Position numbers and translations under genes: made by a program | NCBI GenBank assembly: GCA_029565415.1 | Contig: JAKQOH010000063.1 | Coordinates: forward strand, 1 to 37,522 | From: Candidatus Rifleibacteriota bacterium | Lineage (GTDB): Bacteria > Riflebacteria > Ozemobacteria > Ozemobacterales > Ozemobacteraceae | Direction: 5' to 3' | DNA: 37,522 nucleotides | The notes under the pieces: model-generated | Databases searched by the model: none | What the model saw: only the letters and a program-made list of their open reading frames with translations | What the model was told of the DNA's origin: nothing | In this document: one piece after another, positions 7,755 through 15,258 of the stretch | How the letters are laid out: each line of letters starts with the position of its first letter | Numbering within the stretch: position 1 is the first letter of the stretch

Positions 7755-8738
7755 TTACCGCGATCCGGTTTCGGGCGTCAGCTGGTCAGGGAAATATTCC
7801 GTGGTCTGATCGGAGGGCGTGGAAGTGGAGTCGGGCGAGCGTTTTATGAAACGTCCTGTATCAGGATCTCTAGGATGGGCTTCAGGATTGAAATCGGAGC
7901 CTCCTGGAACGATATTGTTCTTTTGTTGGGTTCCCGAGGCTTGATTCCCTTTCAGGATCCATCGAAGCTCAAGCGTTTGACTGGATGTTTCGCCCTTCAA
8001 TAGCGAGGCAATGGAGCGCACCTTGTCATCCGAATCGGTCTCGCGACTCAGGCGTTTCTTCGTTCCATCATCAGATATAATATCGGCAGATGTGCTACTG
8101 ATCCGGGTGATTCGGAAAGAGGTTCCCGGGAGGCCTGTGTCTTCTCCGAGAAGGTAGGCGCGGGAATCGACGCGCAGGAAGACGAAGGATCGTTCCCCGC
8201 GGGTGATCGTTCCGAGATACGTGATGGTCGTGGGTTGCGACGGCGGCTGAGGGGTTCCCGATGCGACGATGGTCGCTGTGCCGGTGGATGCCGGAACCGA
8301 GCCGGGCCAGTGGAACAGGTCCCGTTCGGGAATTGTCGTGCGTCCGGGGAGCGGGCGGGCGAGGGGAGCGGGCAGCGTCGCGAGACGCGTTTCGAGGTCC
8401 GAGAGCCGGGTGGAGATGCCGGAAAGCTGCTGGGCGATCGGCTGGGTGGGGTCGATCATGACCGGGAGGGGCGGCGGGGCCTGCATGCCGGTCGGAGCGG
8501 GGACGGGAACGGGGACGGGGGCCGCACCTGGAGCGGCCGCAGCCGGGGTCTGTTCGGAAGGTGACGGTGGGGCGGGGATGCCAGGCTGGGCCGGCGCCGT
8601 CGCGCCGGGCGGCGTCAGCAGAACGGCGGCCGGACGGGGCCGGTTCAGCCTCACGACGACATTGACGAGGATGAGGATGCCAAAAATAGCGAGGCCTATG
8701 AGCGCACGCCGGTTTTTCTCCATCCACTCCTTATCCAC
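7755..8738 (-). CDS. PilP/GspC-like periplasmic linker protein
   Basis: This 327-residue bitopic protein has a short cytoplasmic start, one membrane helix at about 13-30, a long Pro/Ala-rich spacer (about 35-95), a short helical segment, and a small beta domain at about 170-240 (TITYLGTITRGERSFVFLR, then LGEDTGLPGTSFRI). The beta domain resembles the homology region of GspC/PilP that contacts the secretin. The final ~75 residues are polar and probably disordered. It starts at GTG inside the end of the PilO-like gene (8-base overlap); an internal ATG at 8723 preceded by AAGGAG is an alternative start. Gene order M-N-O-P supports the assignment more than sequence alone does. The role, linking the inner-membrane PilN/PilO pair to the secretin, is inferred from the family. 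Confidence 0.7.
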   Translation of the reverse strand: MDKEWMEKNRRALIGLAIFGILILVNVVVRLNRPRPAAVLLTPPGATAPAQPGIPAPPSPSEQTPAAAAPGAAPVPVPVPAPTGMQAPPPLPVMIDPTQPIAQQLSGISTRLSDLETRLATLPAPLARPLPGRTTIPERDLFHWPGSVPASTGTATIVASGTPQPPSQPTTITYLGTITRGERSFVFLRVDSRAYLLGEDTGLPGTSFRITRISSTSADIISDDGTKKRLSRETDSDDKVRSIASLLKGETSSQTLELRWILKGNQASGTQQKNNIVPGGSDFNPEAHPRDPDTGRFIKRSPDSTSTPSDQTTEYFPDQLTPETGSR

Positions 8739-9291
8739 GGCTGAATCTCACCTTACAGGAAAGTTTCAGGGCAAGCCGGTGCCGCTCGTTGTCGAATGAC
8801 GGGAATTCGATGCGCTCGATGTAGATGCCGGCCGGGTGCGTCTCGATCGTCTGGAGCAGCCGCCGAAGCCCGGGATAGTCGCATTCGAAGCGGGCTTCGA
8901 ACGGGAGGGTGAGGAACCGGTCCTCGAGGATGCGTGACTGGTAGGAGAGCGTGATCAGGGTGACGCCCGGGTGGGTGATGACCTTCTGGAGCTCGGCAAC
9001 GAAGTCCGAGGCCGTATTCTCATGGCGGGGGGTGAAACTGGCGTTCTCGAGGCGGGACTCCAGCCGGGTGAGTTCTTCATTGAACCGGTCACCCCGCGCG
9101 CGCAGATCGTTGAAAAAGGTCTGTGCCTGCGTTTCGAGGGTCTGCTTGTCCTGGAGCCGCGACATGATCTCGATGCTTTGACGGCGCTCGCTCCAGAGCT
9201 TCGGAAACCAGATGGCTCCGCCCGCGAGCAGTAGCAGAATACCGGCGCAGGAGGCGACGAACAGCAGCACGGCGCGATCACCACGATCCAT
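8731..9291 (-). CDS. pilO: PilO/GspM-like inner-membrane protein
   Basis: The 186-residue protein has a single N-terminal membrane helix (about 7-28), a coiled-coil stretch (about 32-85, rich in E, R, Q and L) and a C-terminal alpha/beta ferredoxin-like domain (about 90-186). This is the standard PilO/GspM architecture. Phe/Tyr-Pro-Gly-Leu-Arg-Arg-Leu-Leu followed by a short helix matches the PilO pattern Y-x-x-L-x-x-F-L. PilO pairs with PilN in the periplasm to transmit motor status toward the secretin. Its ATG is 1 base after the PilN stop, and its end overlaps the PilP-like start. Sequence similarity in this family is low, so the call rests on topology and gene order. Confidence 0.75.
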   Translation of the reverse strand: MDRGDRAVLLFVASCAGILLLLAGGAIWFPKLWSERRQSIEIMSRLQDKQTLETQAQTFFNDLRARGDRFNEELTRLESRLENASFTPRHENTASDFVAELQKVITHPGVTLITLSYQSRILEDRFLTLPFEARFECDYPGLRRLLQTIETHPAGIYIERIEFPSFDNERHRLALKLSCKVRFSRG

Positions 9292-9292
9292 A

Positions 9293-9871
9293 TCAGCCGC
9301 CCTCCGTGAACCGGAACACGATCTCGACGAGCGTTGCGGCGCGGCCCTGTACGGCAGCGTCGTTTTTCGGGGTGAAACTGAGCCCCTCGAAGGATTTCGT
9401 CGAGAGCAGGTTCATATACAGCCTGTTGACGGCATCGGCGTTTTCGACGGCCACGGTCAGCTTGAAATCCCGATCGCCGGGGTTGAAGGCCGGTTCCCCC
9501 GTGACGGCGTTGGCGAGACTCGTGATGATGGCCTCGGGGGGAAGTGCCTCGTCGAGAAGCGAAAACAGTCGCGTCCAGTCGACGCGCGGGCCGATCAGGG
9601 CCTCATTGTGCACCGTGATTCGACGTTCGAGCTCATCGAGTCTCCCCGAGGTGGGGACGAGATTGGCGGCCTGGGCGGCAAGCTCCTGCTGCCGCTGTTC
9701 GATGGCGGCGGCTTCGTGCTTGTAGCGGGTCTGGGCGCGTTCAGCGGCGCCGCTCAGCAGCCAGCCGGTGAGGAGGACGATGAACGAGGTTCCCAGAAAG
9801 GCTGCCGGGGCGATCCGGCCGACGTGGATCCGGCGGGAATCCCGGGCGAGAAACTCGAAAGAGGTCGTCAT
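9293..9871 (-). CDS. pilN: PilN-like inner-membrane assembly protein
   Basis: The 192-residue product has a ~25-residue cytoplasmic start, a membrane helix at about 27-48, a coiled coil rich in Q, A and E (about 50-95) and a ferredoxin-like periplasmic domain (about 100-192). The domain has the PilN-like pattern W-T-R-L-F-S-L-L-D-E-A-L-P and, later, a strand with F-K-L-T-V-A. I chose the ATG that overlaps the PilM stop by four bases (ATGA) rather than a 67-residue longer form that would read back into the PilM gene. In the family the N-terminal tail binds PilM and the periplasmic domain heterodimerises with PilO. It is separate here, whereas the equivalent of locus 2 is fused to PilM. Confidence 0.78.
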   Translation of the reverse strand: MTTSFEFLARDSRRIHVGRIAPAAFLGTSFIVLLTGWLLSGAAERAQTRYKHEAAAIEQRQQELAAQAANLVPTSGRLDELERRITVHNEALIGPRVDWTRLFSLLDEALPPEAIITSLANAVTGEPAFNPGDRDFKLTVAVENADAVNRLYMNLLSTKSFEGLSFTPKNDAAVQGRAATLVEIVFRFTEGG

Positions 9872-11007
9872 GCCGCGGCCACCCTGTCGAGCCGGTCCAG
9901 TTGCCAGGGTTGGAGCATCAGGTGGCCCAGAAGCGGCAGGAATCCCTGTGCGCCGCCTTCCGGAATCTCCAGGCCGGTGAAGGCCGCGCTGAGCTTGGCT
10001 GCACAGGCCGTTTCGAATCGGATCACCGTCAGGCCGAGATTGTCGGCGATGAGCCGGTCGAAGTTCTTCCAACCCGCCCCGCCCCCCGAGAGGACGATCT
10101 GGCGGTAGCTGACATCCGTCGGTACCTCGGCGGCATGGAGCTGGAGGATGCCGTACAGCTTGTGAAGCCAGGTGGAGAACGTCGCTTCGAGTGCCTGGTA
10201 GGCGGGAATTTCGGTCTGCGCGTCCTGGGTCGGGTCGTCGAGGAGGATCAGCTCTTTCTGGAGAGCGGTTTCGGCATCCCGTGCAGAGATGGAAACCGCT
10301 TTTGAAAGGCGTGTGACGGCGTCATACACCCCGACGGGGATCGTCTGGATGCGTTTGAGGCCGGTCGGTGCACCGATGCCGATCGTCGTGGCCTCGTTTC
10401 CGATGTGCATGAGGCAGACGGGCTGAGTCGAAGGCGCCGGATCGATCTGGCGCCAGAGCGCCGATGTACCGACAAATGACGGCTGGATCGAGAGAAGCTG
10501 GATTCCGACCAGGTCGAACAAACGCTCGATCTCACCCAGAACGGGTTTGAGAATGGCGCAGAAGGGCACGAGGGTCCGGTTGCCATGCTGCTGGCCGATT
10601 TCGAATTTCAGCAGGTATTCCCGCAATGGCAAGGGAGCCGTGTTCTGCACTTCCCGCTCGAGGGCAGCCATCGGATTGGCTTTGAGAATGACGGACGACA
10701 GGTTCAGGGTGCCGACATGAAATGCCTGGTCGGGAAGGACGAGAGCGGCATAGGTTTCGCGTGGAACAACCCCGCCGTACAAGCCACGAAGAGCGTTGAT
10801 GACGGCTGTTTCGTCGAAGATGCAGAGCGGGAGATGACTGGAAAACAGGATCCCGGCGGGGGCTGGAACAGCCGCGGCCGTTTTCAGCTTCCACTCCCCG
10901 TTCTGCCACCGGCCGCGCAGCAGGCGGAACCAGCGGGTGCCCAGTTCGATCAGATCTGGCTGGGCCCGCGTGAGCAGGATCTCTGCGATGGTTCGCGTCA
11001 GTGACAC
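9868..11007 (-). CDS. pilM: PilM-like actin-fold assembly protein
   Basis: This 379-residue cytoplasmic protein has no membrane segment and the layout of the actin-like PilM / cytoplasmic GspL group. The second phosphate region is recognisable as C-L-M-H-I-G-N-E-A-T-T-I-G-I, and the adenosine motif as I-V-L-S-G-G-G-A-G-W-K-N-F. The N-terminal phosphate-1 loop is divergent (I-E-L-G-T-R-W-F rather than D-I-G-S-S), so nucleotide binding may be weakened. It begins with GTG inside the end of the ATPase gene (10-base overlap) and ends overlapping PilN by four bases, so translation is coupled. The family role is a cytoplasmic ring that contacts the ATPase and the PilN tail. Confidence 0.78.
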   Translation of the reverse strand: MSLTRTIAEILLTRAQPDLIELGTRWFRLLRGRWQNGEWKLKTAAAVPAPAGILFSSHLPLCIFDETAVINALRGLYGGVVPRETYAALVLPDQAFHVGTLNLSSVILKANPMAALEREVQNTAPLPLREYLLKFEIGQQHGNRTLVPFCAILKPVLGEIERLFDLVGIQLLSIQPSFVGTSALWRQIDPAPSTQPVCLMHIGNEATTIGIGAPTGLKRIQTIPVGVYDAVTRLSKAVSISARDAETALQKELILLDDPTQDAQTEIPAYQALEATFSTWLHKLYGILQLHAAEVPTDVSYRQIVLSGGGAGWKNFDRLIADNLGLTVIRFETACAAKLSAAFTGLEIPEGGAQGFLPLLGHLMLQPWQLDRLDRVAAA

Positions 11008-12755
11008 GGGCCGACGACACGCTCCAGTTCGACGAAATCGATGACCCCCTCACCGACGAGGAGGAGACCGGACTGCCGGAGGGTTCTGACCATGGTCTGG
11101 CGGATGATGCCCATGCCGTCGCTCAGCTTGCCTTCCTGGACGCGATCCCGGATTTCATCGGTGATCGGCAGGAATTCGAACAGGCCGACACGGCCCAGAT
11201 ACCCCGTTCCCATGCACCGCTTGCAGCCTTTCGCCTCGAACAGCTGATCGGGCCGCCTGCCCGATCGGAACAGGTCGGCTTCGTCGGGACGGAGATCCCG
11301 GGGAGTGCGGCACGTGGTGCACAGCCTCCGGACGAGGCGCTGCGCCAGCACGAGGTTCAGAGAAGACATGAGCAGGTAAAAATCGACACCGATATTGTTC
11401 AACCGGCGGAGGGTCTCGATCGACGAGTTGGCATGCACCGTCGACAGCACCAAGTGCCCTGTGAGACTTGCCTGAACCGCGATTTCGGCCGTTTCCTTGT
11501 CGCGGATTTCGCCGACCATGATGATGTCGGGGTCGAGGCGCAGGATCGTTCTCAGTCCGCGGGCGAACGTGAGGGAGCGTTCCTGGTCGTTCCGGTTGAT
11601 GCGTACCTGGATCTGCTGCACCTGGGCGATACGGCGTTCGACCGGGTCTTCGATCGTGATGATCTTGAGCGCGGGGTTCGCCATCGTTTCGAGGATGGCG
11701 TAGAGGGTCGTCGATTTACCGCTGCCGGTCGGTCCGGAGACGAGCATCATGCCGTGCGGAAAACGCATCGTGCGCCGGATGATCTCGGTTTCGTCCGAGC
11801 GCAGTCCCATGCTCGTGAGATCGATGGCCTGCCGTTCCTGGCCCGACAGCAGGCGGAGCGTGAGGTTCTGGCCGTAGAGGCCGGGCATCGAGGCGATGCG
11901 GAACTCGACGGTGCGGCCCTCGTTGGTGACCTTGAAGCTGCCGTCCTGTGGCATGATCCGTTCGGTGATGTCGAGGCCGGCCATGACGAGAATACGCGAA
12001 ACGAAAGCAGCCGCTGCCTGGCCGGAAAGCTCGAGCCGGCCGGTCAGAACGCCGTCGAGTCGGAACCGCACCCGCGTGCCCTTTTCGAGCGTCTCGACGT
12101 GGATATCGCTTGCGCCCTGTTTCACACCCAGCATCAGGGTTTTGTTCACGAGCTGGATGATGGCCGGAGCATCCGTTCCGCCGCTGATCTCGACGGGAGT
12201 TGCCGCTTGCTGGCGGCCGGGAACGGGCTTTTGCTCGGTATCTGCCGATGAAATATCGAGCGAGACGGCCAGGTCGCTCATCCCCCCTGCGATGTCCTCT
12301 TCTTCGGCCGCGGCGAGCAGGCTGTCGAGGTTGCGCTTGATCGGGCCCGGCGGGCTGACGACGAATTTCGGCCGGATGCCCATGGCCGTCAGCAGTCCTT
12401 CGGCGGAGCCGGCGGCGGCGGGATTCGCGGTTGCCAGCAGGAGGACCCCTTCCTGAAGTTTCAGCGGCAGCAGAAGTTCGCGCTGACAGACCGGCAGAAC
12501 CTGCGAGGAGAGGGATTCGGGCGGCTGCCAGGCGGTCAGATCGTCGAACGGGAGACCGGCGGCCTCGGCGAGGCAGGCATAAACCTCCTGCTCGGGAAGG
12601 CTTTTTTCCCGCGCTAGGAGCTGCTCGAGGGGCAGGCGCTCCTTTTCGGCCAGGCGAACGAGTTCCTGAAGCTTTTCGGGCGGTAACAGGCCGCGCTCCT
12701 CGATCACGGACTGGATGGTTCGCCGGAACAGGGTTGCGGAGATGATTTTCGCCAT
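10998..12755 (-). CDS. pilB: Assembly motor ATPase PilB/GspE
   Basis: This 585-residue hexameric secretion ATPase has an N-terminal T2SSE_N-type helical/beta region (about 1-150), then the catalytic core. Walker A is GPTGSGKST at 341-349, followed by IITIEDPVE (Asp box), the Walker B-like region LRLDPDIIMVGEIRD and the His-box stretch LTGHLVLSTVHAN. A zinc-binding tetracysteine (C479, C482, C511, C514) is present, as in GspE/PilB and unlike PilT. It powers subunit addition to the pilus or pseudopilus at the inner membrane. It is the first gene of operon 1, divergent from a secretin gene with 160 bases between. No PilT-like retraction ATPase is visible in the window. Confidence 0.95.
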   Translation of the reverse strand: MAKIISATLFRRTIQSVIEERGLLPPEKLQELVRLAEKERLPLEQLLAREKSLPEQEVYACLAEAAGLPFDDLTAWQPPESLSSQVLPVCQRELLLPLKLQEGVLLLATANPAAAGSAEGLLTAMGIRPKFVVSPPGPIKRNLDSLLAAAEEEDIAGGMSDLAVSLDISSADTEQKPVPGRQQAATPVEISGGTDAPAIIQLVNKTLMLGVKQGASDIHVETLEKGTRVRFRLDGVLTGRLELSGQAAAAFVSRILVMAGLDITERIMPQDGSFKVTNEGRTVEFRIASMPGLYGQNLTLRLLSGQERQAIDLTSMGLRSDETEIIRRTMRFPHGMMLVSGPTGSGKSTTLYAILETMANPALKIITIEDPVERRIAQVQQIQVRINRNDQERSLTFARGLRTILRLDPDIIMVGEIRDKETAEIAVQASLTGHLVLSTVHANSSIETLRRLNNIGVDFYLLMSSLNLVLAQRLVRRLCTTCRTPRDLRPDEADLFRSGRRPDQLFEAKGCKRCMGTGYLGRVGLFEFLPITDEIRDRVQEGKLSDGMGIIRQTMVRTLRQSGLLLVGEGVIDFVELERVVGPCH

Positions 12756-12818
12756 GGGTTCGCCTGCCTCGCTGACCGGCGGGGAACGATGCCGTTTCGC
12801 CCGTCGGGGGAATACCGG

Positions 12819-12846
12819 GATGTATCTGCATACATTCTATCGTCAA
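12819..12846 (-). promoter_or_regulatory. Candidate promoter and dyad operator in the divergent pilB/secretin spacer
   Basis: On the minus strand TTGACG (12841-12846) is followed after 16 bases by TACATC (12819-12824), a poor -10. An exact inverted repeat ATGTAT-N4-ATACAT (12820-12835) covers the -10 and most of the spacer, as an operator would. It is the only such dyad I noticed in the 160-base divergent region. The promoter call is weak; the dyad itself is exact. Confidence 0.3.
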
Positions 12847-12915
12847 AGGGAACGCAGGAATAAACCCTCAGGAAAATGCCGGATTCTGCCGACGTGGAAG
12901 GGGGAAATTCATACG

Positions 12916-15258
12916 ATGACGTTATCCATGAGCGGGCTGCGGAATTACGTGACGAGGGCGCTTCCGGCGCTGATCGTCGCGTTTTTCAGCCTGCTGATCT
13001 TCCAGAACGGTGTTGGCAACGGGAGTGTCTCGGCGAGCAACTTCCGACGGATCGATTTTGCGCCGCCACAGGCGAAAAATGCCGCCGGGGAGACGCTGCC
13101 GGGCCGATTCCTGATCGCGTTCGACGGAACCGTCACCACGACGCTGCGCAAGGAAGTCGGTCTTCCGCTGACGTACGTCGACATTCTCGGCGGCAGGCTT
13201 GCGATGAGCCCGCTCGTCATGCCGTTTTCGGACGGCCCGGCCCGACTCGTGCGGTTGACCCAGATTTCCCAGGAGCCGCCGGTATTGCGGGCGACGTTCT
13301 TCCTGCGCGAACTCGCTATTCCGCGGATCCGGACGTTGGGAGAGACCCTCGAAGTCAGCTTCGCGCCGGGTGCGGCCACACCGGCGCGCACGGAACGCTC
13401 TTCCGGGGTGAACCCGCGAGGCCCGAAGCCGTATTCCCTGATGGAGCCGGCGGCTTCTCCGGGAACGGCACAGAGCCGGCCGACGGAAGCGACGGAGATC
13501 GTGTCATCGCCCCGGAAGAAGCCCCAGGTGTCTGTGAGCGCAACGGTTGTCACCCCGATCGATCTGAACCTCAAGGGCGTCGAGGCATCGAACCTGCTCC
13601 GGGAGCTCGCCAAACAGGCCGGGATGAACGTGCATTTCCGCGACGCGTTCGACTCGTATATCGATGTCCAGGCCGTCGCGTCGAGCCCGCTCGAGGCCAT
13701 GTCAGCCGTTGTCACGAGGCTCGGAGGCACGCTGTCGATCGAGGACGGCGAGATCTGGGTCTCGCTTTCCGGCAATCCGCTGCTGGCATTCTCCGATCAG
13801 GACCAGATCGAAGGCGCCGACCTGCGTGGACTGGCCCTGGGAGACGTTCTGCGGGCGCTCGGGCAGATCGGGAATCTGAATATCGTGCTCGATAAATCCG
13901 TCGGCCAGGCCAAAGACCAGCCCGTCGACGTGCTTCTCCACAAGATGAGTTACCGACGGGCGTTCGAGACCCTTCTGAGGCTGCACGATCTCATGGTGCG
14001 CGCGATCGATTCCCGGACCCTGCTGGTTCAGACCCAGGCTGCCGCGCGCAAGGCGGCCGGGAACGCCGTGAGGGTGCTGCCGCTGAAGTTCGATCTCGAG
14101 AAGATCCGCACGCTGCTCGAAAAGGCCTTCACTCCCGAGATTCTCGAGCGGGTGAAGCTGGACGAGGATCTTGGAAATCTCGTCGTGATCGGGGACCGCG
14201 AGGCCGTCGAGCAGGTCCAGAGTTATGTCGAGACTCTCGAGGGGAAGATGGAGCGGGCCGGGGAGAGCCAGAAGCGGGTCCTGTTCCGGCCGGTCAATAC
14301 GAAGCCGGATGATCTGATGAAGCTCACCACCGAGTCCCTCGGAGACAAGAGCGCGCCGAAAATGCAGAAGGACGAGCGCACCGACACGGTCGTGGTCACC
14401 GGTTCGACGGATGCGGTCGACCGCGCGCTGGCACTGATGAAAGACCTTGACCGGCCCGCGACCCGTCAGACGATCATCGAGGTGCGGCTGCTCGAGGTGC
14501 ACCGCCAGGATCTCACCAAGCTCGGTCTCAAGCTGCAGAACTCGACGATTGGTGTGGCGAACCTGACGGGCATCCCCTCGACCGTCGAGCTGCCGGCCGA
14601 CTTTTCGGCCGACAACAGCATTGTGAAGGCGAAGACGCTGGCCAATCCGACGTTGCGCTGCATGGACAAGGAAGAAGCGACGATCGACATCACCGAGCAG
14701 ATCCCGGTCAAGAACTCGGTGATCAATTATCTGCCGGTGGGCTCGGTCGGTTCGACGGGCTCCCAGCTCGGCGTTCAGTCCACCGACAACTGGACGACTT
14801 ACGACATCGGCATCAAGCTCACGATCAAGCCGCATATCCATGTCGACAACGAGGTGACGCTTGATCTGAACGCCGACTTCACCGAACTGGTCAAGATGGT
14901 CGAAAACCACCCCTGGACGGCGAAACGGAACGTGAAGACACGTGTTCGGGTGAAAAACCTCGAAACGGTCGTCATCGGCGGCCTGATTCGTCGCAAGAAT
15001 GGGGAAACGCGCAAGCCTGTCCCGCTGCTCAGCCGGATTCCTCTGCTGCGAAAGCTCGTGAAGCCCGTCGAATACCGCGATCGGGAAGAGGACGAGACCG
15101 AGATGGTCATTCTGCTGCGGCCTCACGTCGTCGGCACGGAAACGATGAAGCGGGGCGCATCACCCGATGGGGTCGCGGCGATCGGGGTTCCGGCGGCACC
15201 GACCCGCATCTCCGGGGCATCGGCAAAAACGGGGCGGACGACGTCATGGAACAGATGA
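12916..15258 (+). CDS. Outer-membrane secretin (PilQ/GspD family), assembly locus 1
   Basis: The 780-residue secretin has a signal or anchor segment at about 14-32, an AMIN-like beta domain (about 43-155), a Pro/Ser/Glu-rich linker, then two consecutive STN/N0-like modules (about 215-285 and 297-375). Two N1-type KH-like secretin_N modules follow (about 385-515), then the C-terminal barrel-forming secretin domain (about 520-735). The barrel domain contains TVVIGGLI and a variant of the V-P-x-x-x-x-I-P-x-L motif (VPLLSRIPLLRKL), lacking the usual Gly pair. I placed the start at the ATG preceded by GAAGGGGGA; the frame stays open further upstream into the ATPase gene. It is divergent from the motor operon and overlaps the next gene by 13 bases. 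It forms the outer-membrane exit pore. Confidence 0.88.
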   Translation: MTLSMSGLRNYVTRALPALIVAFFSLLIFQNGVGNGSVSASNFRRIDFAPPQAKNAAGETLPGRFLIAFDGTVTTTLRKEVGLPLTYVDILGGRLAMSPLVMPFSDGPARLVRLTQISQEPPVLRATFFLRELAIPRIRTLGETLEVSFAPGAATPARTERSSGVNPRGPKPYSLMEPAASPGTAQSRPTEATEIVSSPRKKPQVSVSATVVTPIDLNLKGVEASNLLRELAKQAGMNVHFRDAFDSYIDVQAVASSPLEAMSAVVTRLGGTLSIEDGEIWVSLSGNPLLAFSDQDQIEGADLRGLALGDVLRALGQIGNLNIVLDKSVGQAKDQPVDVLLHKMSYRRAFETLLRLHDLMVRAIDSRTLLVQTQAAARKAAGNAVRVLPLKFDLEKIRTLLEKAFTPEILERVKLDEDLGNLVVIGDREAVEQVQSYVETLEGKMERAGESQKRVLFRPVNTKPDDLMKLTTESLGDKSAPKMQKDERTDTVVVTGSTDAVDRALALMKDLDRPATRQTIIEVRLLEVHRQDLTKLGLKLQNSTIGVANLTGIPSTVELPADFSADNSIVKAKTLANPTLRCMDKEEATIDITEQIPVKNSVINYLPVGSVGSTGSQLGVQSTDNWTTYDIGIKLTIKPHIHVDNEVTLDLNADFTELVKMVENHPWTAKRNVKTRVRVKNLETVVIGGLIRRKNGETRKPVPLLSRIPLLRKLVKPVEYRDREEDETEMVILLRPHVVGTETMKRGASPDGVAAIGVPAAPTRISGASAKTGRTTSWNR

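Noticed and set aside
6363..8003. Long open frame antisense to the HEAT and pilC genes
   Set aside because: Its translation is low-complexity R/G/H/D-rich sequence with no motif. The opposite strand has clear PilC motifs, so this is a GC-rich shadow; similar shadows at 17144-18838, 21464-23326, 13702-15126, 27501-29090 and 34905-36473 were dropped for the same reason.
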